Assembly: GCF_000247695.1 (NCBI RefSeq)
Contig: NW_004624742.1
Location: 32,889,332 to 32,953,331 of the forward strand
From: Heterocephalus glaber
Taxonomy: Eukaryota > Chordata > Mammalia > Rodentia > Bathyergidae
Direction: 5' to 3'
DNA: 64,000 nt
A program made the position numbers and the translations under genes. The notes under the pieces are model-generated. The model searched no databases. It was given only the letters and a program-made list of their open reading frames with translations, and was not told where the DNA came from. Of this stretch, positions 57,341 through 64,000 are shown in pieces. Numbering within the stretch: the stretch's first letter is position 1; each line of letters opens with the position of its first letter.

Positions 57341-58920
57341 CGGCTGAATGCAAATTTCACAAAGGAAATGAAGCCCACAAGGCAGGTAAGCCTGGCTCCC
57401 AGGAACAGCTCCAGCCTCCAGGAAGCCAGGGCTCAGTCCCAGTCCTGAAGCTGGCTCCGCAATGCACCTGCACGCACCTCTGCAACCCCCACGCCCCAGA
57501 GTCTCCCCACACTTTGCCCTGCACCGCCTGCCCCAGCCCGCAGCATGGAGGACGCTGGCCCCGCCCAGCAACCTGCTTTGGCGTCCTTAGAGACGCGCAG
57601 CTGTGATTCCAGGCCACCGCTTCTGTTCTGTGACCCTGCGCAGCTCCTCTGCAGAAGGGTGATCCGGGCCGCACCTGAGCCGCCTGGTGGGGCCCTCTCC
57701 TCAGTGGTAAGGCTGCCGCCCTCTGGCCTGGGAGGGGCCAGTGCTGGGAGACCCTGCTGGGAGCCAAGGGCCTTGGCACCACTGATTCCGGTGTGAGGTG
57801 TCTACACAGCATCCAAGAGGCTGCGCTCCCACCAGGGGAAGCGGGTCTTGCAGAGAGCCCTGGTCTAGCTATCAGCCCGGGCCCTGCCCTTTGTGAGCCT
57901 GGTGCTTCCGCACACACTCTCTGGGTCTTGGTTTCCCAGTCCGTGACACCTGGGTGTGGGTTAAAGACTGAGGCCCTAACAGGAGCGGTCAGCAGGGGCC
58001 AGGCTTGCAGCACGCCTTGGACACCACACCTCTCTGCACACCTTTCCTCACTTTGCTAGGGTCTCTGCTTGAGTCCTGACCGCTGCCAGAGTGGATGGGA
58101 GACACACGCTCCATGCCCTTTGTACAGCACACCTTCAGGCACCAGGCCTCTTGCATTCATTCACCTTCCTCCCTCAGAGCAGCACTGGGTCACCCGGGCT
58201 CCAGGGTGGGAGGGAGCCTCAGAGCTGAGCATGGAGAGAGGGTCTGCTTTCCTCTCTGACCTCACTGGAAACCCACCCGAGGTCTTCCAGTGCAGGAAAG
58301 TAGAGTCACCCAAAGGCTCAGCGCTTGGTGTGATTCCCAGCTGTGCTTATCAGTGCACAGTTGAGGATGAGTTGAATGAGTCACACAGTGACGGATCCTG
58401 TAACCTTGACTGTAAGGCAAGAGTGATGGTAGCAGCTGAGAGCCTCTGACGCCTTCCTGGGGGTGTGAAGTGAGATGATACCAGCATGAGGTGGCACAAC
58501 TGCACCCCTGCTTGTGCATGCACATTTATTTCATACAGGTCTTGTGTGGTACTGGAGCCCCTGTACGGAAATCAGTTAGAATCAGTAACTTAGCTTCTGA
58601 ACAGGACCAAGACTAGTAAGTTGTGCTGAAGCAACTAAATTGAAGCTTGAACCATGCGTGTTTTAACCAGGTATGTGCAGAACTGTTTCAGTCTCAGTTC
58701 CCCCTTTCTGGGGATAAGGCTGCTGCAGTTTTCACAGGGGAATTTCACATTTGGCTTTTAGCAAACAGGGTGAAGGTCAGAGTGACATTCATGAACTGCC
58801 TGTTTCCAGGTCCCCTTTCACCTGGTGGTCAATGTCCCAGAGGGATGTGCTTTGGCTCCTTCGTGGGGAAGGCGGTGGTCCCAGCATTGTTGTTGTTGTG
58901 GACAAGGAGCCTGCAGTAGA
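57341..58920. other. no gene; GC-rich region with the longest open frame
   Basis: The minus strand is open for 218 codons at 57,357-58,013, but the opposite strand is also open across much of the same DNA (57,545-58,059). The peptide is rich in Arg, Pro, Gly and Ala, as random GC-rich DNA gives, and has no recognisable domain. The 126-codon plus frame at 58,069-58,449 is equally unsupported. Confidence 0.45.
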
Positions 58921-59102
58921 GAAGTGGAAACACAGAAGGAGTTCTTTATGTATTCCACCTGTGTAGATCTGGAGGGACTTTGAGAAGAATCATGTCTTCA
59001 GTTTGGAAGATGCCTGGTGGATCAGACGCAATGCCTGAGATCACAGTGAAAATCATTGGAAGTAAACATTTTCGATTTCTCGTAGAGAAGCCAAAGAAGT
59101 GA
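58921..59102 (+). other. candidate exon with splice donor (unproven)
   Basis: A plus-strand frame is open from about 58,921. It has an ATG at 58,992 in fair Kozak context (A at -3) and runs MSSVWKMPGGSDAMPEITV to ...FLVEKPKK. A strong donor-like sequence, aagaa-gtgagt, starts at 59,099, just where the frame would meet TGA. An acceptor-like tract ending ctgtgtag lies at about 58,968. I recognise no protein and no partner exon is seen. Chance is likely. Confidence 0.15.
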
Positions 59103-60074
59103 GTTTCCTGTTTGAAATATACAGCATCTGTCTTTCTTAGATGATCATGAAATTGCTTGTTTTAACCCAGAAACTGACATTTTAAAAGTACTATCCATGG
59201 ACAATTAAGTCTTTAAGATGTAATAGTAGAAGCAAAACAGCATTGGAACTTCCATCTGTACTGTTCTCCTGGTATTTTCCATCTTTATAATTCTCCATAC
59301 TCCTTAATTACTTAGGCCGATTTTCCCTATAGATGGGAAATACAAGCATTATAAATGCCATTATGACATTTATAAATGTAAAAGGAGTACTGCTGTTTCT
59401 CTTCATTGGGTTTGTAATCTGCCACATGGAGTAATTTGGGGGGAGTTGTTAGTCAGTTTAGGTGAGTTAAAGGCGTAAGATTATTAGTGAATCACAGGTT
59501 GTGAAATTCTTACTCTGATTCCCCCTTGATACTCCTCTGAGCAGGGGCTTCACCAAGAGCAGCTAACAGCTCCCTCTTCCCTTCCAACCTCGTCACAGCC
59601 ATATTTGAGGAAGGACTCACATATTCCTAAAATTCACCAGATGCTGGGCTAAGAAGTGAATGACAAACTCTTCCCTACAAAATTTTGATAGTTCACAGAA
59701 GAAAGCACCAGACCCACCTTCCTTACAGAAGACTTCCCTAAGTAGTAACTAGTCAATAGCTGTCTTTCCCTCCTAAGATTATATTTTAGCTCTTTCCTCT
59801 ATGTCAGAAACATAGAGATAAATAAATAGAAAAACAGAAAGATCTGGCATCATTAAACACAGGTGCAGAAAGCAGTGGTTACAAAATCCAGCTATCCTCA
59901 CAATTACAAAGAATCCTTGAATATTAATGTGCAGGGTCCACCTTCAGACCACCTGAGTCCCTGCGACTGACACAGTCGGCACAGCTCCACAGGGTCAGTG
60001 GGAGCACCAGCTGCTCTGCTTTCTGAAGTCACGATGGTCACCACAGAGAGGCCCCAGTGCCAGCAGTGCTGTCA
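59103..60074. other. no gene recognised
   Basis: About 1 kb without a significant frame. The phrase aaaattcaccagatgctggg near 59,630 hints at an old repeat. Confidence 0.5.
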
Positions 60075-60300
60075 GGAAGGGAGCTGAGTCTGAGCCCTGG
60101 TGCTCTTCCTTCCTCTCCTTGACCTTGGGAAAGTGGGTTCACATCTCTGGTCTCTGGTTCTACGTCTATCAAGCAGAGCTTGAACAGCACCTAACTAGCA
60201 GGATCGCTGGGAGGGTTAAATGAGAACAAGTATGCAGAGCGCCTTTCCAGTGCCTACGATGTCCAGTATGTTCAGTAGCTGCAACAGGCTCCTTTTATGG
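60075..60300 (+). repeat. MIR, sense
   Basis: ccttgaccttgggaaagtgg, ttctacgtctatcaagcaga, tgggagggttaaatgagaac and cgcctttccagtgcctacg. Confidence 0.75.
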
Positions 60301-60364
60301 CTGTGAAAGTTTACTAAAATCCAGATCTCTTCCTACGAAATGCTTTCCTTTGCTTGTGTGTTCT

Positions 60365-60450
60365 ATACGTAGAATACAAATGATCCGATTTGGACATGAA
60401 GAAATTGAGACACTGAGGACAGGAGTGGCCGGCAAGGAAAGTAAATAGGC
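60365..60450 (-). repeat. MIR fragment, antisense
   Basis: gacatgaagaaattgagaca then ctgaggacaggagtggccgg fits the antisense MIR core. Confidence 0.5.
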
Positions 60451-61541
60451 TTTGGTTAGACTCTGGGCTCCAGTTCCTCTACCTGGAAAGCCACATTACA
60501 GCTCTACTGCTGCCTTCTCTTCCCGAAGCTGTCTGCTTGGCCTCATTCTCTTCAAATCCACTTGGTTTTTTCTAGTTCAATATACCTCCAAAAGGAAAGG
60601 GAGGAGAGGACATTGCCTTCATCTTTCTGGAAGGTGCTTTTCCTGCCTTTCCACCCTCTATATTTTAAACTTCAGGAAGCAGAAAATAAAAGAATACTTT
60701 AAATCAGCTAAATTAGTGAAATAAAAGACACATTCCATCTCTCATGGAACACTGTAAAAAAATGCCAGTTTTTGTATGAAGACAGGAATTTTTGTTTGTT
60801 TTCTATGACAAGATGCTACTGTTGCTGAGATGACAGAGGGCATTTAACAGGCTTTGGCAAAATAATCTTGCATGGCTCAAAATACCAGACTACGGCTTTC
60901 TTCCTTTCCCGTTTAGTTCCTTTGTCTCTTGCCTGTTCCCTAAAACTTGCCTGTGGCACTCGGGGTCAAACAGACTATTCATTCTCCAGCATGACTGTGC
61001 CTTTTAATTAGTGATCTAGAAAGTTCAGCTGTACCCACACCTCCAGCTCCTCCTGAGAGCTCTGGTGCCTACAGCCTCTCATCCCCCTCTCATCCCCCTA
61101 AGCAGGTGCTCCCACCCCTGTGAAGCCCAGCCACAGGGGATCCTTCACAAACCCACCTCTCCTCCTCTGGGATGTGTAGCAGCCTGGGGTGAGATGGCAG
61201 GAGGCACTCCTACCACAAAATGCCTCTCCAAGATCCATCCGGGGCTTAGGTCCTAAGGTTCAGCTGCCTAATCCTAGGCTTGAGGCTTTTGCTCTGGCAG
61301 GCAGGACCCAAGCTACTACCCTCCTGGGCACCAGCCCTGAGTGTGGAGGCTGAGCTGATACCTGGACCCTAATTCTACCTATGCCTTCATCATTTTGTGC
61401 ATCTTGAATATTGACCTGGTTCTTTTTTTTTTTTTTCCAAAAGTCTTAATATTGGTTAGACATTATCTCCCTCTGCAGAAGCAGCCAGGCCTATGCAGAG
61501 TATTCCTCCATCAGTTCCCCATGCCTTAAAGTGATGTTATT
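60451..61541. other. no gene; T-run at about 61,423-61,437
   Basis: The 90-codon frame at 60,452-60,724 is unrecognised. A 15-bp T homopolymer near 61,430 may be the tail of an untraceable antisense retroposon. Confidence 0.45.
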
Positions 61542-61557
61542 AAAACACATTGCACTG

Positions 61558-61648
61558 GGCCGGGGATTTAGCTCAGTGATTCCGCTGCCTGCCTTGCAAG
61601 CACAAGGACCCAAGTTCGATCCCCGGTACAAAAAAAACCCAAAAAAAC
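61558..61648 (+). mobile_element. tRNA-derived SINE (type I), sense
   Basis: ggccggggatttagctcagt, type I middle gattccgctgcctgccttg, B-box GTTCGATCCCCGGTAC and an A/C tail. Exact 16-bp target-site duplication aaaacacattgcactg at 61,542-61,557 and 61,649-61,664. The 76-codon minus frame at 61,491-61,721 is a shadow of the SINE. Confidence 0.97.
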
Positions 61649-61664
61649 AAAACACATTGCACTG

Positions 61665-63699
61665 ACAGAGAGATTTGAGAAATGCAGAAGCCTTTCTGTT
61701 CCTAGATCCTGACTTTTCCAAAGTGCCTTAAAAGAAAGGAAACAAATGCCCTGAATGGTGACTTTTTAATTATTTCCTTCACTCTTAAAATTCTGCATTT
61801 TCTTGTTCCTTTCTTTCCTGTTGCGTTTTCATTGATATGAGTATGTGGTTCATTCTCAGAACCAAGGGAAATTCTGCTTCACCTGTACCCCCTACTTGCT
61901 GACTTTCCAGTGCTGTCAGGGGATATCCCCAAGCCCAAGGACATTTTCCCAGCCCATGAAATGCTGTGGATCTGGTTTCCTCACTGGAAATTCCAGGGCT
62001 GAGAGTTCAGGGAGCATTTCCTTCTCCTAGGAGTTACTACCATGGAGTTGTCATATGCTGTGCTTTTCTCTGTGCCCACCCCATTGCTGGTGACTCCATG
62101 TGAAGTGACCTTTGGGAAAGATCAAAGTTGGCACAGGAGAGTAAAGGAAATTCTGTACTGGCTTTTAGCCTGACCAGAATCTCCGCTGACCACTGCCCTG
62201 GGTGTGGGGTGCCCCATACAACCAGGAAACAACTTTCATGTCCTCAAGACCTGTTGTGCTATGTATTTTTATTTCTTGAATATGCAAATATGTGTATTTT
62301 CTGTGGGGGGGGGCAATATCTGACCTTGATGTACAGAACAGACAACTGTATTTTTGCCTGTGAAATCCAGTAATATAACATGAATAAATGACCCTATCTT
62401 TGTAAAAAAAAACCCAACAAAACCAGAAACCAGACTATGGGTTCCAGAAGAGTCCTGTGGGAAAACGCCAGAACTTTGGGTTTCTTGGTTATAAATATCA
62501 GTGAAAGCTACTACAAGTATTCCTTATCCCTCCCCATAAAAACTTGCCATCTGCTTCCCCTGCAGTAACAAATCTACAGCCATGGCAGTGCATCTGTGGA
62601 ATGCAGGAAGGGCCTGGGCCACTCACTCCAGGAATGACAGAGCCAGCCTCGCTGACTGTAAGCCTCTCGCAGCAGCTCCTGGAAAGGAACTCACTCTTCT
62701 AATTTAAGTTAATATTCATGTTCCTTAAATGTCTCCCTGGGACACAGTTCAGACTACAGATCTATTCTGATGGGTCTGCCACATGCCCTTGCTCACCACC
62801 TCTGCTCTGAGATTTGTCTTAAATGCTTTCATGTATCAGTGTTAACAGTTTTAGAAATTCATAATGCATGTAATTCTGTCAGCTTCCTTTCCATAAGCAG
62901 TAATGAGCATATAATGAGTTCCAAGTCATTAGGTATATGGTAGTGTCCCTAAGTTCTAGGGACAGGGGACATATAACCAGATAATCAGATATCATTTGAA
63001 TGAGGACTGTCCAATGGAGAAAGGATTGTATGGAATCACAGAGGGAATTCCCAGGAGACCTGTGTGAGCAGGCGATGTTTGAACTGAGACCATGGGGAGC
63101 CACAGAGCCAATGTTACCCATAAGAATGATCCTAGGTTGGCTAGCAGTGAGCTGGCTATGACTGGCCCAGCCTGCGTCCCAGCAGGCTTGACTCCACTAG
63201 GTTCCAGCTTCTCACAGAAATGGTAGTGTCTTCTCCCCTCCTCTGTTTCAGATGAAGAGGCTGCAAATTTGTGCAGTCACAAGTGCTCCAGATCTTGGGA
63301 TCTGGCTTTCCCATCAACTGCTTCAGACAGATGGCACCTAGGTTGACTGCATGGAGTGCAAGCAGCTTTTTAAAATGCAAGATTTCCTTATGTTTGCCTC
63401 ATGAAAAGTATGGAGCTATAGAAGCCCTCAGGATGTAGAAAGGGGTTGTGCATGTCATGGTAGGAACTTTGAATTGCACTCTACGTAGGATGGAAAACTG
63501 AGCACAGTGGAGGAAATGTCATGTTTACCCTTTCTAAAGAGTGATTGATTGCAGGTGCTGAGCGACAGATAAGCTGGGAGTGACAGGAGTGAAAGAGAGA
63601 CCATTTAGGATGCTAGTATGGTAGCGCTGGCAAACGATGGTAATAATAACCAGTTATACCCCCTAAATACACTCTGGGTAGCCTTGTGACCTAAACATT
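61665..63699. other. no gene recognised
   Basis: About 2 kb without a supported gene or clear repeat. It includes a 9-G run near 62,303. Short frames at 62,128-62,373, 62,879-63,121 and 63,156-63,380 have no domain. Confidence 0.5.
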
Positions 63700-63960
63700 C
63701 AATATCAGGGATCTGGGGGTGGGGAGAGAGGGGTGTGGCAGGGGAAGCAGAAAGGACCAAGATGTGCTGTGTGCGCGTACCGATCCCCAATTCATACACT
63801 CACGATGAATGCATGCATTGTGCGCTGAAAAGATATGCTGAAGAAGGGGAAATAAAAAATTCAAGATCAGTGCATTGTACATGCATATGTAGAAGCATGA
63901 TGCTATACCCCATTGAAATGCGCCATTATCACATATAATTAAAGAACTCTAAAACAGAAG
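63700..63960 (+). mobile_element. L1 3' UTR end, sense
   Basis: A G/A-rich tract (ggggtggggagagaggggtg) leads to a terminal block, cattgtacatgcatatgtag, ctataccccattgaaatgcg and cacatataattaaagaact. The layout is the same as the other L1 3' ends of the window, but the sequence is a different subfamily from the 52.7 kb copy. Confidence 0.65.
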
Positions 63961-64000
63961 GAATAAATAAGAATCCAAGTATCTTATTAATTTTTAAGAA

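Overview
This window looks like nuclear DNA of a mammal, most likely a rodent, from an intergenic region or a very long intron. I find no protein-coding gene, rRNA, tRNA, snRNA gene or CRISPR array. The open frames are short (the longest is about 218 codons), overlap one another on both strands, and mostly lie in repeats or GC-rich sequence. What can be annotated is almost entirely interspersed repeats: LINE-1 of several ages, L2, MIR, MaLR-type LTRs (MLT1/MST and younger rodent-like forms), one decayed B1, and a young tRNA-derived SINE family. The B1 copy and the SINEs (A box TAGCTCAGTGG, B box near GTTCGATCCC, a GGTACC-type end followed by an A-tail) point to Rodentia. The SINE form recalls beaver and its relatives, but that is from memory and not proven.

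Layout. 0-9 kb: antisense L1 3' end at the left edge, ancient L1 ORF2 at 4.4-5.3 kb, a long L2 block at 6.2-7.6 kb with an MLT1 fragment, and HAL1/L1M 5'-type sequence at 8.5-9.06 kb. 9.8-16.1 kb: four tRNA-SINEs, an antisense L1M 3' end, MIR and MLT1. 16-26 kb: mostly unique sequence with sparse MIR/L2, one B1, and two stretches that could be conserved regulatory DNA (18.6 and 22.5 kb). 26-32 kb: a candidate terminal exon, a small odd insertion at 26.75 kb, MIRs, (TG)n/(GA)n tracts, and a C-rich 8-bp minisatellite at 31.3 kb. 32.8-38.8 kb: a large, old sense L1/HAL1 block broken by an unassigned 300-bp insert, an antisense ERV-like LTR and a young SINE. 39-54 kb: MIR/L2/MaLR background, with a clear nest at 51.8-53.4 kb (an MLT1 LTR split by a 5'-inverted L1 that itself carries a SINE, plus a second LTR fragment). 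54-64 kb: GC-richer DNA with MIRs, one more SINE, and an L1 3' end at the right edge.

The most unusual observation is a 118-bp segment of the old L1 (37,030-37,148) that recurs in inverted orientation at 39,139-39,256 with about 95% identity, sitting inside a MIR. The copy carries the private changes of this decayed L1, so it looks like a local templated insertion and not a separate L1 insertion. Repeat names and borders come from comparison with remembered consensus sequences, so borders are approximate except where target-site duplications define them.
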